DNA of 64,000 nt from Prolixibacteraceae bacterium UBA1413 (GTDB lineage: Bacteria > Bacteroidota > Bacteroidia > Bacteroidales > Prolixibacteraceae). Shown piece by piece: positions 38,844-48,774 of the stretch; the stretch's first letter is position 1, and every line of letters begins with the position of its first letter. The DNA lies in NCBI GenBank assembly GCA_002304925.1, contig DBPT01000020.1, positions 1 to 64,000 of the forward strand, read 5' to 3'. The notes under the pieces were generated by a model, which ran no database searches, was not told the origin of the DNA, and was given only the letters and a program-made list of their open reading frames with translations. The translations under genes and the position numbers were made by a program.

Positions 38844-41588
38844 ATGAAAATACCGGGTCCTTTGGGAAATATGGAAATCGGCGCCCTGGAAGGAATGTAC
38901 CGGAATTTCCTGGAAGATCCCCTCTCCGTGGATGAAAGTTGGAGGTTTTTTTTCAGTGGTTTTGACCTGGCAGTCAGTCATTTCCCGCAGAAAACGGGCA
39001 AATCTGTTCCTGAGGACCTCCAAAAGGAGTTTTCAGTACTTCAACTGATCCAGGGGTACCGTCAGCGGGGCCATTTGTTCACCAAAACCAATCCGGTGCG
39101 AAGCCGCAGGAAATATGAACCCACACTCGACATCGCAAATTTCGGACTGGAAAAGAAAGACCTGGAAATGCTCTTCCAGGCGGGGAATGAAATAGGCATC
39201 GGTCCCGCCTCCCTCCAAACCATCATTGAGCACCTGGAAGCCACCTATTGCGGATCGGTGGGTGTTGAATACGAATATATGCGTCATCCTGAGTTAGTGA
39301 AGTGGCTCAGGGAGAAAATGGAGGGTACCCGGAACGGGATGACCTTTGATGCTGAAGCACGGCGACACATTTACAAACATCTTGTGCAAGCCGTGGGATT
39401 TGAAAATTATATACACAAGAAATTTGCCGGGGCAAAACGGTTTTCGCTCGAAGGTGCCGAAACCCTGATCCCTTCCCTCGACGCGGTGGTTGAGCGCGGT
39501 GCCGAATTGGGAATCGAAGAATTTATCATCGGGATGGCGCATCGCGGCCGGCTGAATGTGCTGGCCAATATTATGAAAAAACCCTGGAAGAATATCTTCA
39601 AAGAGTTTTATGGAACTGAATATGAAGAAGATATATCTTTGGGGGATGTGAAATACCACTTGGGTTACGAAAATGAGGTAGAAACCGATCAGGGGAAAAA
39701 GGTAAAGCTTAAATTACTGCCTAACCCATCCCATCTGGAGACGGTCGGCGGGTTGGTGGAAGGATTTGCCCGCTCGCGTATTGACGGATTTTACGACGGT
39801 GACTTCAGTAGACTCGCTCCTGTGCTTATCCATGGCGATGCGGCCATTGCGGCCCAGGGGATCGTGTATGAGACCGTCCAGATGTCCCAGTTGCCGGGAT
39901 ATAAGACCGGCGGCACCATTCACATGGTAATCAACAACCAGGTAGGATTTACCACCAATTACCTTGAAGGCCGGTCAAGCACTTATGCCACGGATATCGC
40001 CAAGGTAACGCGTTCTCCTGTTTTTCATGTGAACGGGGATGATGTGGAGGCCTTGATCTATACGGTCAGGCTGGCCCTGGAGTTCAGGCAGCGGTTCCTG
40101 TCTGATGTTTTCATCGACATTCTTTGTTACCGGAAATATGGCCATAACGAAGGGGATGAACCCCGTTTCACGCAGCCTATGCTATACAAGGCAATTGCCG
40201 GGCATCCCACACCGCGGGAGATCTATGCCGCAAAACTCGAAGAACTCGGCATCATGGACAAAGCGGAGACGCGTGCCGAAATCCGGACCTTTAACCAGCA
40301 AATGGAAGAGATGTTCCTGGAGTCTGAAAAGATCGAAAAACTGAACATCCGCAATTTCCAGGTGGAGGCCTTCGAATCTTTTGACAATCCCCGGAAGGCT
40401 TTTCCCATGGCCGGCGCCGTCACTGCGGTTCCCTGGACGGAGTTGAAGGAGATCGCTGAACGCATCAGCCATCTTCCTGCCGAAATGAAATTTTTCAATA
40501 AGGTCAACAGGATCATTTCCGACCGCCAGAACATGATCAGGGAAAACCGTCTTGACTGGGCCATGTGTGAACTGCTGGCCTACGGCATCCTGGTCAGGGA
40601 GGGTCATCCGGTGCGGCTGAGCGGACAGGATAGTGAGCGGGGGACCTTTGCCCACCGGCATGCTGCCTTTACCCTGGAAGATACCGATGGAAAATACATC
40701 CCCCTGCAGCATGTGTCACCCACACAGGCGCCTTTCAGTGTCTTTAATTCCCTGCTATCCGAATATGCAGTTCTCGGTTTCGAATATGGTTATGCCCTGG
40801 CAAAACCTTCAGGTTTGACGATCTGGGAAGCGCAATTCGGCGATTTTGCCAATGTTGCGCAGGTGATCATTGACCAATACGTATCGTCGGCTTTTGAAAA
40901 GTGGGGAATGATGAACGGATTGGTAATGATGCTGCCGCATGGATATGAAGGGCAGGGACCTGAGCACAGCAGCGCACGTATCGAGCGTTTTCTGAGCCTT
41001 GCCGCCAACAACAACATGGTGTTGGCCGTTCCTACAACACCGGCAAATTTTTTCCATCTCCTGCGCAGGCAGGTCAAGTGGAACATCCGAATGCCCCTGG
41101 TGGCCTTTACCCCCAAGAGCCTGTTGAGGCACCCCATGGTACTGTCGACACTTGAAGAACTGGCCCACGGTGCCTTCCGGGAAGTCATCGACGATAACCT
41201 GGCGGACCCGGAAAATGTTAAACGCGTGGTATTTACCAGCGGAAAACTATACTATGACCTCCTGAAACGGCGGAATGACGAAGCAGTGAATTGTGTGGCC
41301 CTGGTGCGGATTGAACAACTATACCCCCTCCCTGAACTTCAGATCAAGGAGGTGATGAACAGGTATCCCGGTGCACGCACCTTTTACTGGGCGCAGGACG
41401 AACCCGAAAACCAGGGAGCGTGGACTTTCATCCGGCGCAAACTGGGACACCTGGGGTGGAAGGGGGTCACCCGTCCCGAAAGCGCCAGCCCTGCCGTGGG
41501 ACTCATGGAGCAGCACAAATTGCGCCTGGCAGAAATCCTGGATGCCGTATTTGAACCTGATGCATATTGTTCCCGAAATAGTGATTAA
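38844..41588 (+). CDS. sucA: 2-oxoglutarate dehydrogenase E1 component
   Basis: A 914-residue thiamine-dependent E1 of the 2-oxoglutarate dehydrogenase complex, which decarboxylates 2-oxoglutarate and transfers the succinyl group to E2. The N-terminal 2-oxogl_dehyd_N helix (EGMYRNFLEDPLSVDESW), the TPP motif region with IGMAHRGRLNVL and VNNQVGFTT, and the C-terminal transketolase-like pyrimidine domain (YEGQGPEHSSARIERFL) are all intact. E2 starts 3 nt downstream. An E3 gene is absent here and must be elsewhere. The presence of this complex together with PFOR and IOR implies flexible use of NAD- and ferredoxin-linked 2-oxoacid oxidation. Confidence 0.96.
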   Translation: MKIPGPLGNMEIGALEGMYRNFLEDPLSVDESWRFFFSGFDLAVSHFPQKTGKSVPEDLQKEFSVLQLIQGYRQRGHLFTKTNPVRSRRKYEPTLDIANFGLEKKDLEMLFQAGNEIGIGPASLQTIIEHLEATYCGSVGVEYEYMRHPELVKWLREKMEGTRNGMTFDAEARRHIYKHLVQAVGFENYIHKKFAGAKRFSLEGAETLIPSLDAVVERGAELGIEEFIIGMAHRGRLNVLANIMKKPWKNIFKEFYGTEYEEDISLGDVKYHLGYENEVETDQGKKVKLKLLPNPSHLETVGGLVEGFARSRIDGFYDGDFSRLAPVLIHGDAAIAAQGIVYETVQMSQLPGYKTGGTIHMVINNQVGFTTNYLEGRSSTYATDIAKVTRSPVFHVNGDDVEALIYTVRLALEFRQRFLSDVFIDILCYRKYGHNEGDEPRFTQPMLYKAIAGHPTPREIYAAKLEELGIMDKAETRAEIRTFNQQMEEMFLESEKIEKLNIRNFQVEAFESFDNPRKAFPMAGAVTAVPWTELKEIAERISHLPAEMKFFNKVNRIISDRQNMIRENRLDWAMCELLAYGILVREGHPVRLSGQDSERGTFAHRHAAFTLEDTDGKYIPLQHVSPTQAPFSVFNSLLSEYAVLGFEYGYALAKPSGLTIWEAQFGDFANVAQVIIDQYVSSAFEKWGMMNGLVMMLPHGYEGQGPEHSSARIERFLSLAANNNMVLAVPTTPANFFHLLRRQVKWNIRMPLVAFTPKSLLRHPMVLSTLEELAHGAFREVIDDNLADPENVKRVVFTSGKLYYDLLKRRNDEAVNCVALVRIEQLYPLPELQIKEVMNRYPGARTFYWAQDEPENQGAWTFIRRKLGHLGWKGVTRPESASPAVGLMEQHKLRLAEILDAVFEPDAYCSRNSD

Positions 41589-41591
41589 TCT

Positions 41592-42848
41592 ATGATCATT
41601 GAAATGAAAATCCCCAGTCCGGGGGAATCCATCATAGAGGTGGAGGTCGGACGATGGCTTGCCGAAGAGGGATCACTGGTCCGCAAAGGAGATGAAATTG
41701 CTGAGATAGAGAGTGACAAGGCGACCCTTTCCATTGTGGCGGAAGAATCGGGAAGACTGACAATTGTCGCCAGGGAGGGCGAGCGGGTAGCGGTGGGCTC
41801 CGTGGCATGCACCATCGATACTTCGGTGGAATTTGCCGGAGAGGCTTCCCGGGGAGCCCCTGAAACCCACGGGGAGGAGGCTCCCCTACCTGAAGTAGCG
41901 CTTCCCAGGGAATCCCGGGAGATGAAACCTGAAGAGCGGGAGGATGTACCGCCTCTGAAGATCACCGCGGTGGCCAGGGAGGTGATGAAAACGCACAACC
42001 TTTCGGTCGACGACCTTATTAAAGGGCTGAAACGCATCGGGAAGAAGGAGGTGGAAGCGGTTGTCAGGCTGAATTCCTCCGGAGGTGAAGCTGCCATGCC
42101 ATCGGTGTCCGGAACGTCACGCGAAGTCAGCCGTGAAAGGATGACCCCTCTGCGCCGCCGCCTGAGTGAAAGACTCGTAGCCGTAAAAAATGAAACCGCT
42201 ATGCTCACCACCTTCAACGAGGTGGATATGAGTTCGGTGATGGAGATCAGAAAACAGTACCAGCAGAAGTTCAGTGAAAAACATGGCTTCAGGCTGGGAT
42301 TCATGTCGTTTTTCACCAAAGCGGCTGCCCTGGCCGTTGGCTACCATCCTGCCGTCAATGCCATGATCGACGGTGAAGAGATCGTCTTTCCCACTTATGT
42401 CGATATCGGCATTGCCGTGCAAACACCCAAAGGGCTGATGGTTCCTGTGGTCAGGAATGCCGAAAGCAAATCACTTCCGCAGATAGAACTCGAAATTAAG
42501 GAACTGGCGGAAAAGGCACGCTCCAGAAAAATTACCGTGGAGGAGCTTTCGGGCGGTACTTTTACCATCACCAACGGGGGTGTTTTCGGATCGTTGTTGT
42601 CCACTCCGATCCTCAATCCCCCCCAATCAGCCATTCTTGGCATGCATAACATCATCGACCGTCCGGTTGCCCTGAACGGAAAAGTGGAAATACGTCCCAT
42701 GATGTACATCGCCCTTTCGTATGATCACCGGGTGATTGACGGGAAAGACTCGGTGGGATTCCTTGTTACAGTCAAGGAGTTGATTGAAAATCCCCGCAAA
42801 ATGCTTCTGGGAGGCAGGGATCCCCTTGACTTACTCCTGGAACTCTGA
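41592..42848 (+). CDS. sucB: 2-oxoglutarate dehydrogenase E2 (succinyltransferase)
   Basis: A 418-residue dihydrolipoyl succinyltransferase. It has an N-terminal lipoyl domain with the lipoylated Lys43 (ESDKAT, where most relatives have ETDKA), a Pro/Glu-rich linker with the E3/E1-binding domain at about 118-150 (KITAVAREVMKTHNL), and a catalytic domain ending with the active-site motif SYDHRVIDG (His379). It is translated directly after E1 with a 3-nt gap. Together they form the complex core; the E3 partner is not in the window. Confidence 0.95.
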   Translation: MIIEMKIPSPGESIIEVEVGRWLAEEGSLVRKGDEIAEIESDKATLSIVAEESGRLTIVAREGERVAVGSVACTIDTSVEFAGEASRGAPETHGEEAPLPEVALPRESREMKPEEREDVPPLKITAVAREVMKTHNLSVDDLIKGLKRIGKKEVEAVVRLNSSGGEAAMPSVSGTSREVSRERMTPLRRRLSERLVAVKNETAMLTTFNEVDMSSVMEIRKQYQQKFSEKHGFRLGFMSFFTKAAALAVGYHPAVNAMIDGEEIVFPTYVDIGIAVQTPKGLMVPVVRNAESKSLPQIELEIKELAEKARSRKITVEELSGGTFTITNGGVFGSLLSTPILNPPQSAILGMHNIIDRPVALNGKVEIRPMMYIALSYDHRVIDGKDSVGFLVTVKELIENPRKMLLGGRDPLDLLLEL

Positions 42849-42875
42849 CTAATGGGAATGTCAAAAACCTGATAT

Positions 42876-45764
42876 ATGCAACCTTACAATCTGGAACCCC
42901 TGCAGCGGAGGTTTCGCAGTTTGGCCTTGCTGGCTCTCCTGTTGCTGTCGAATGCAATGCCGGCAACAACGGCGGAAATGGCCCTTTCTGCCAGAGCCCG
43001 CCGCACGGCTTTCCCCCTGATCGCTCCCGGACAAACGGTAGGACTGGTCATTGGGGAGGATGATGCCCCCGGTGTCTCCCGGGCTTTGAAACAGTTCGCC
43101 GGAGACCTTGAAAAAGTCTCCGGGAGCAAACCTCTCCTGTATGACGACCTTGCTGGGGCCTCCGGGTACGTGATTATCGCCGGTACCCTGGGAAAAAACA
43201 GGCTGATTGACGATCTGGCTGCCCGGAGAAAGATCCGCACCGGAGATATCGCCGGGAAATGGGAGTCCACGTTGATGCAGGTGGTGAAACATCCTTTCCC
43301 GGGGATTAAAAAAGCGCTGGTGATCGCCGGTAGCGACAGGAGAGGTACCATCTTCGGAATTTATGAACTCTCCTCCCAAATCGGGGTGTCCCCCTGGCAC
43401 TGGTGGGCCGATGTGCCGGTAAGGAAACAGGAAGCCCTTTACTTTCCTGAGGGGCGCTACATTTGCGGTTCCCCGAAAGTGAAATACCGCGGAATTTTCA
43501 TCAATGACGAAGCCCCGGCCCTCAGCGGATGGGTTCATGAGAAATTCGGGGGCTTCAATCACGAGTTTTACGGTCATGTGTTTGAACTGATACTCCGGAT
43601 GAAGGGGAATTTCCTCTGGCCGGCGATGTGGGGCAGGGCTTTTTATAACGATGATCCCCTGAATCCCCGGTTGGCTCACGAATGCGGTATTGTAATCGGC
43701 ACTTCGCATCACGAACCCATGATGCGGGCGCATGACGAATGGCGCCGTTTCGGCACGGGAAAGTGGAATTACCGGGAAAACGACACCGTGTTGCGTGAGT
43801 TCTGGAAAACAGGAATGGTCAGGAAGGGAGATTATGAAAGCCTGGTTACCGTGGGCATGCGTGGTGATGGTGACGAACCCATGAGCCGTTCAGCCGATAT
43901 CGCCCTCCTGGAACAAATCATCAGGGACCAGCGGGAGATCATCAGGGAAACTACGGGAAGGGAAGCCGGCGAAACACCGCAGGTATGGGCGTTGTATAAG
44001 GAGGTCCAGGAGTATTACGACCTGGGGATGCGGGTTCCTGATGATGTGACCCTGTTGCTCTGCGATGACAACTGGGGAAATGTGCGCAAATTGCCGAAAC
44101 CCGGTTCAACGCCCAGAACGGGCGGCTACGGCATGTATTACCATTTCGATTATGTGGGCGGTCCCCGGAATTATAAGTGGTTGAATACAAACCCCATTCC
44201 CAGGGTTTGGGAACAGATGAACCTTTGTTACCGGAATGGGGTGGACCGTATCTGGATCGTTAATGTGGGCGATATCAAACCCATGGAATTTCCCATTCAT
44301 TTTTTCCTGGACATGGCCTGGAATCCCGAGGTGATGACATCCGACCGGGTAGCCGGCTATTCCCGGGAATGGGCAGGCACTGTATTCGGTCCGCAATATG
44401 CTGCGGAAATCGGGCGTATGATCGATGATTATACGCGGTACAACAGTCGCCGGAAGCCGGAACTGATCGACGCTTCCACTTTCAGCCTTCATCATTACAG
44501 GGAGGCGGAACTTATTACCGACGCATGGAACCGGCTCGCGGACGATGCCGCGGCGATGAGTGATAAGTTGCCGGCAGAATTCCGTGACGCTTTTTTTCAG
44601 CTGGTGCTTTTCCCCATACAGGCATGCGCCAATCTGAACGATCTGTACGTTACCGCCGGCAGGAACCGGCTGTACGCTTCCCAGGGGCGCGCGGCCACCA
44701 ATGACCTGGCCGACCGGGTGGAACAGCTCTTCCTCCGCGATTCCCTGCTGACCCTGCGGTATAACCGTGAACTGGCGGGCGGAAAATGGAACCACATGAT
44801 GGATCAGACCCATATCGGATATACCTGGTGGCAGGAACCTCCCCGCAACAGGATGCCCCGTACCCAAAGGATAACACCCTCAGGGGGTGCCGTCATGCGG
44901 GTAGCCCCCGAAGGATCCGCAGAATTCCAGGAAGAAGGAATCCTGGAAGTGGAATGGCCCGTTCTGGACACGTACCACACACGTTCCTTCTATGCCGATA
45001 TTTTCAACGCAGGTACCGAACCTTTTGATTTCACCATAGTGACCGGGAAGCCCTGGCTGAAAACCGGCACGTCGCACGGCACGATCCTCAAAGAAGAACG
45101 CATTTTCTTCACCCTCGACGAAGCGGCGGTTCCGCCGGGAAAACAGACCCTGTCGGCAGAGATCATCGCTTCCACGGGAAAACGGGTGGAGCTGAAGCTT
45201 CAGGTATTCAGGCCTTCGGGAGTGCCATCCTCCTTTTCGGGATTTGCTGAAAGCAACGGCGCCATCGCCATTGATGCAGCCCGATATTCGGCGAAAACGG
45301 CAAAAAACGGGATCTCCTGGGAGGAGATCCCCGGATTGGGAAGGACCCTGTCGGGGATGAGTACCTTTCCGGTAACAGCAAAGGCAGACACCCTCTGGAG
45401 AAACAACCCTTCGCTGGAATATGACCTGTGGCTGTTTACCCCCGGTGAGGTGACGGTAAGGCTCGATCTTTCCCCGACACTCGACTACTACGGTACCGGA
45501 TTACGGTATGCCGTCGCCATGGACGATGAAGAACCACGCATTATTGACATTCACGGAGATTACGGGAATTTAGTGTGGGAGGAGTGGGTACGTAACAACA
45601 TCATCGGTTCTGAGTCAAAACATACCGTTAACCAGACCGGCAGGCATACCCTGAAGATTTTCAGGGTGGATCCGGGGGTGGTCATTCAGAAGATCATCGT
45701 GGATACCGGGGGATTGCGGAAGAGTTACCTCGGCCCTCCTGCCTACGGTGCTTATCATCAATAG
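42876..45764 (+). CDS. GH115 family alpha-glucuronidase-type hydrolase
   Basis: A 962-residue secreted enzyme of glycoside hydrolase family 115, known for removing 4-O-methyl-glucuronic acid side chains from glucuronoxylan. After a signal peptide (about residues 15-35) come the N-terminal domain (GIYELSSQIGVSPWHWWADVP), the catalytic barrel (YRGIFINDE, KGNFLWPAMWG, LLLCDDNWGNVRKLP, WIVNVGDIKP) and the C-terminal domains, including a Gylcosyl_hydr_C-like region. Length and motif order match the family. It is 27 nt after sucB but functionally unrelated, and no other xylan gene is adjacent. Confidence 0.87.
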   Translation: MQPYNLEPLQRRFRSLALLALLLLSNAMPATTAEMALSARARRTAFPLIAPGQTVGLVIGEDDAPGVSRALKQFAGDLEKVSGSKPLLYDDLAGASGYVIIAGTLGKNRLIDDLAARRKIRTGDIAGKWESTLMQVVKHPFPGIKKALVIAGSDRRGTIFGIYELSSQIGVSPWHWWADVPVRKQEALYFPEGRYICGSPKVKYRGIFINDEAPALSGWVHEKFGGFNHEFYGHVFELILRMKGNFLWPAMWGRAFYNDDPLNPRLAHECGIVIGTSHHEPMMRAHDEWRRFGTGKWNYRENDTVLREFWKTGMVRKGDYESLVTVGMRGDGDEPMSRSADIALLEQIIRDQREIIRETTGREAGETPQVWALYKEVQEYYDLGMRVPDDVTLLLCDDNWGNVRKLPKPGSTPRTGGYGMYYHFDYVGGPRNYKWLNTNPIPRVWEQMNLCYRNGVDRIWIVNVGDIKPMEFPIHFFLDMAWNPEVMTSDRVAGYSREWAGTVFGPQYAAEIGRMIDDYTRYNSRRKPELIDASTFSLHHYREAELITDAWNRLADDAAAMSDKLPAEFRDAFFQLVLFPIQACANLNDLYVTAGRNRLYASQGRAATNDLADRVEQLFLRDSLLTLRYNRELAGGKWNHMMDQTHIGYTWWQEPPRNRMPRTQRITPSGGAVMRVAPEGSAEFQEEGILEVEWPVLDTYHTRSFYADIFNAGTEPFDFTIVTGKPWLKTGTSHGTILKEERIFFTLDEAAVPPGKQTLSAEIIASTGKRVELKLQVFRPSGVPSSFSGFAESNGAIAIDAARYSAKTAKNGISWEEIPGLGRTLSGMSTFPVTAKADTLWRNNPSLEYDLWLFTPGEVTVRLDLSPTLDYYGTGLRYAVAMDDEEPRIIDIHGDYGNLVWEEWVRNNIIGSESKHTVNQTGRHTLKIFRVDPGVVIQKIIVDTGGLRKSYLGPPAYGAYHQ

Positions 45765-45870
45765 CCACATGGCTTTACCATTTCCCCTCCTTACGGATCT
45801 GTTCTTTCTTCTACCGGTTAAAGCTGCAATAGATTAAAAGGTGCATTTTCTGACAACATAAGCTAAGCGT

Positions 45871-46860
45871 ATGACTTCACGGCGAACATTCATTACCATG
45901 GCCACTGCCGGACTGGGCGGTGCCGTTCTTCCGGGGAACAGCGGGTGGGCCCGGGGATTTCAGGAGGGGGGCGAACTCCCGGCAGTCGTTTCCACCTGGA
46001 ATTTCGGCATGGCTGCCAATGAGGCAGCCTGGAAAATTCTGGGCTCTGGGGGTTATGCCCTGGACGGCGTGGAAGCTGGCGCCCGCATCCCGGAGGATGA
46101 TCCTGCGGTGATTTCCGTAGGATACGGGGGTCTTCCCGACGACCGTGGAAAGGTTACCCTCGACGCCTGTATCATGGATGAGAAGGGAAATGCCGGGGCG
46201 GTAGCCTGCCTGGAGGAGATCAGGCATGCGGTGTCGGTTGCCCGTATGGTGATGGAAAAAACACCCCATGTGATGCTGACCGGCCGGGGAGCCCGCGATT
46301 TTGCCCTTTCCCGGGGTTTTAAAAGGGAAAACCTGCTGACCCCGGCCGCCAAAGCTGCCTGGAAACGGTGGAAAAAGGCCGGCGCTCACTTCAAACCCGT
46401 CATCAATATCGAGAATGAGATCCTGCAAAACCACGATACCATCGGCATCCTGGCCCTGGACCGCCAGGGCCGGCTATGCGGAGCTACCACCACCAGCGGC
46501 ATGGCTTTTAAAATGCACGGCAGGGTGGGGGACTCCCCGATTGCGGGAGCAGGTCTTTTTGTAGATGGCCGCATCGGGGGAGCAGTAGCCACAGGATCGG
46601 GAGAACTGGTCATGAAAACCCTCGGGTCTTTCCTGGTGGTGGAACTGATGCACAAGGGCCTCTCCCCCGAAGAGGCCTGCAGGGAGGCTGTCATGCGAAT
46701 CGTCTCCACCAATCCCGGCTATCGCGATCATCAGATCGGATACCTGGCACTGAAAAATAACGGTCTTTACGGCGCGTACAGCTTGCAACCCGGGTTTGAT
46801 TATGCCGTCCGTACCCCTTCTTATAACCGCCTGCTGACGGCCCGTTCGCTGCTGGGCTGA
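45871..46860 (+). CDS. Tat-exported N4-(beta-N-acetylglucosaminyl)-L-asparaginase
   Basis: A 329-residue N-terminal-nucleophile hydrolase of the glycosylasparaginase (asparaginase 2) family, which removes the GlcNAc-asparagine link left after glycoprotein breakdown. The proenzyme self-cleaves at the HDTIG motif, making Thr190 the nucleophile; the downstream substrate motifs RVGDSPI and ATGSGE are present. The N-terminus is a twin-arginine signal (SRRTFITMATAGLGG), so the folded enzyme goes outside the cytoplasm. It may act with the upstream GH115 gene on host or plant glycan debris, an inference from position. Confidence 0.88.
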   Translation: MTSRRTFITMATAGLGGAVLPGNSGWARGFQEGGELPAVVSTWNFGMAANEAAWKILGSGGYALDGVEAGARIPEDDPAVISVGYGGLPDDRGKVTLDACIMDEKGNAGAVACLEEIRHAVSVARMVMEKTPHVMLTGRGARDFALSRGFKRENLLTPAAKAAWKRWKKAGAHFKPVINIENEILQNHDTIGILALDRQGRLCGATTTSGMAFKMHGRVGDSPIAGAGLFVDGRIGGAVATGSGELVMKTLGSFLVVELMHKGLSPEEACREAVMRIVSTNPGYRDHQIGYLALKNNGLYGAYSLQPGFDYAVRTPSYNRLLTARSLLG

Positions 46861-46870
46861 AAATCGGCGG

Positions 46871-47197
46871 TCAATATCTTCTATTGCCGAAATACCCCCT
46901 GTGGGGCGCTGAATCATTCCTTCGCTGAATACTTTTCCTCGGGCCGGACTGCTCTTCACGCGGCCGGGCTTCCTTAACAACAATCTGCTTTCCGTCCACT
47001 TCGGTGTCGTTCAAAGCAATAATGGCAGTCTTGGCTTGGTCATCATCCTTCATCTCAACAAATCCGTAGCCTTTGGAGTTTCCTGTTTCCTTGTCAAAAA
47101 TAACTTTTGCGGAAACCACTTCACCAAACTCTCCGAAGAGTTCTTCCAGGTCCTGGCCGGTGGTGCCCGGACTCAGTCGTGCAACAAATAAATTCAT
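46871..47197 (-). CDS. RRM-type RNA-binding protein
   Basis: A 108-residue single-RRM protein of the small bacterial RBP family (as in cyanobacteria and Bacteroidota). RNP2 is LFVARL and RNP1 is KGYGFVEM, followed by a short basic tail ending GNRRY. Such proteins bind single-stranded RNA and often respond to cold. The ATG at 47197 begins the RRM directly; an upstream in-frame ATG would add a meaningless hydrophobic stretch. The 5' leader contains a 7-bp hairpin about 36 nt before the start. Confidence 0.9.
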   Translation of the reverse strand: MNLFVARLSPGTTGQDLEELFGEFGEVVSAKVIFDKETGNSKGYGFVEMKDDDQAKTAIIALNDTEVDGKQIVVKEARPREEQSGPRKSIQRRNDSAPHRGYFGNRRY

Positions 47198-47232
47198 AAA
47201 AAGAGCTAAAAAAATAAAAATGAGTTTTGAAC

Positions 47233-47252
47233 CCAGAAGCCGCAACTTCTGG
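47233..47252 (-). promoter_or_regulatory. Hairpin in the leader of the RRM gene
   Basis: ccagaag (47233-47239) and cttctgg (47246-47252) form a perfect 7-bp stem with a 6-nt loop, followed on the minus strand by an A/T-rich stretch and then the ATG at 47197. It could be a leader regulatory structure; no known motif fits. Confidence 0.4.
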
Positions 47253-47370
47253 ATTCACATGTAAAGTAACAAATAATTTGTGAATTTTATGATTTTCTCC
47301 GGTTCTTTCTCTGTTTTCTTCGCCCGTCTTTTTTGAATGAGAGGGATTTGCCGTCCCGGTATTAAAATAA

Positions 47371-47403
47371 AAAGAGGTTATCCGTTCGGGACAACCTCTT
47401 TTA
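47371..47403 (-). terminator. Terminator of the ompA gene
   Basis: 14-bp stem (aaaagaggttgtcc / ggataacctctttt as transcribed) with one G-U pair and a 5-nt loop, ending in a T-rich run on the minus strand. The imperfect position is a G-U pair only in the minus-strand transcript, pointing to use by the ompA gene 19 nt upstream. Confidence 0.85.
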
Positions 47404-47421
47404 TCATTCGGAAGGGAGAAG

Positions 47422-48774
47422 TTATTTTACTATCAGGTCAACTTCTGCCCTGCGGTTTTTCTCGCGGTTTGCTTTGGTTGTGTTGGGTACTGCAGGTTGT
47501 TCTTCGCCATACCCCTTCGAACCGACGAATGCGTTGTTCAGTCCTTTGGATAACAAATATTTGACAACTGACTGGGCACGTCTTTCAGAGAGGCCCTGGT
47601 TGTAGTTTTTGGATCCTATGCTACAGGTGTGGCCATTGACCACGACTTCGTAGTTTTTGCAATCTCCAAGTTTAGAAACGAATTCATCGAGGAGGGCCAT
47701 ACCTTCGGGCCGCAGGGTGGATTTGTCGAAGTCGAAATAGACCGGGTTCACCTCAAAGTCAATACAGGTAGGCAGCGGGCAGCCATTGTTTTCCTTTGGA
47801 CCGGGTTCATTCGGGCAGTCGTCCTGGCAATCAATGATTCCGTCACCGTCGGTATCGATCGGGCAGCCTTTGGCATCCACCTTACATCCCTTGGGGGTAT
47901 CTGGACATTCATCCTTGTGATCGGGAATGCCGTCACCGTCGCTATCGGGGCAACCCTTGAGTTCTTTCAGCCCGGGAACATCAGGACAATCATCCATACA
48001 GTCGATAACACCATCCTTGTCTTTGTCGAGCGGGCATCCTCTTAAATCCACTTCGCATCCTTTGGGAGTATTCGGACAATCATCCCTGTAATCGGGAACG
48101 CCGTCACCGTCAGTATCGACCGGGCAACCTTTGGCATCCACGCCCTTCGAAATTTCTTCCGGCGTATTCTTGGGGCATTCATCGTCTTTGTTTTTGACGC
48201 CGTCGTTATCCCAGTCATTGTCACCAAAGGCAAACTCAAGACCGGCGGTAGCCTTGAAAATGTTGTCCGTCACCAGTCCGTCCATTGCTTCCTGCACTCC
48301 GTCCAGGTAAGCGCCTTCCAGGTAGAGGGATGTGCTGGGCGTCAACGGGAATTTGAAACCCAGTCCGGCATTGAAACCCAGGTCGGTACCTTGGTTATCC
48401 CACAGGTAGGTCGGACCGGCAAAAAGGTATGGCTGTACCTTGCTGGTGGAAGGGAAGATGATGTCATTGAATAACTTATACCTGAAATTCAGCGCTGCAT
48501 TGACAAAATCGGAACTCATTTTGTCATCCCGGTAAGGTTTAAATCCGAAATTGCCTTTCAGATAAGTGTCGAAAGAAGGACTGATGAACCTGCTGATGTA
48601 AGCTTCAGGATTGAAATAAATCCCGATCCATTCCTTCTGGTCCTCCTTCAGCCAGTTTCTCTGGCCATCATATATCCCGGCACCGATTCCAAATGCCCAT
48701 CTTTTTTCGTCATTCTGTGCATACGCACTGAAGGCGAAAAGGGCAACAAAGAGTAAAAGTGTAGCTTTTTTCAT
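47422..48774 (-). CDS. OmpA-family protein with thrombospondin type 3 repeats
   Basis: A 450-residue outer membrane protein. After a signal peptide (ending SAYAQ) comes an eight-strand-type barrel domain (about 25-210), a run of five calcium-binding thrombospondin type 3 repeats (about 213-350, DxDxDGxxD pattern with paired cysteines), and a C-terminal OmpA peptidoglycan-binding domain (NGHTCSIGS...SERRAQSVVKYL). It links the outer membrane to peptidoglycan and is usually abundant. A candidate -7 element CAAAACTA (TAGTTTTG on the minus strand, 48849-48856) lies upstream, giving a leader of about 70 nt. Repeated DNA within the gene comes from the calcium repeats. Confidence 0.94.
   Translation of the reverse strand: MKKATLLLFVALFAFSAYAQNDEKRWAFGIGAGIYDGQRNWLKEDQKEWIGIYFNPEAYISRFISPSFDTYLKGNFGFKPYRDDKMSSDFVNAALNFRYKLFNDIIFPSTSKVQPYLFAGPTYLWDNQGTDLGFNAGLGFKFPLTPSTSLYLEGAYLDGVQEAMDGLVTDNIFKATAGLEFAFGDNDWDNDGVKNKDDECPKNTPEEISKGVDAKGCPVDTDGDGVPDYRDDCPNTPKGCEVDLRGCPLDKDKDGVIDCMDDCPDVPGLKELKGCPDSDGDGIPDHKDECPDTPKGCKVDAKGCPIDTDGDGIIDCQDDCPNEPGPKENNGCPLPTCIDFEVNPVYFDFDKSTLRPEGMALLDEFVSKLGDCKNYEVVVNGHTCSIGSKNYNQGLSERRAQSVVKYLLSKGLNNAFVGSKGYGEEQPAVPNTTKANREKNRRAEVDLIVK

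Noticed and set aside
47740..48200. DNA tandem repeats near 48 kb
   Set aside because: They follow the calcium-binding thrombospondin type 3 repeats of the OmpA protein and are explained by the protein repeat.
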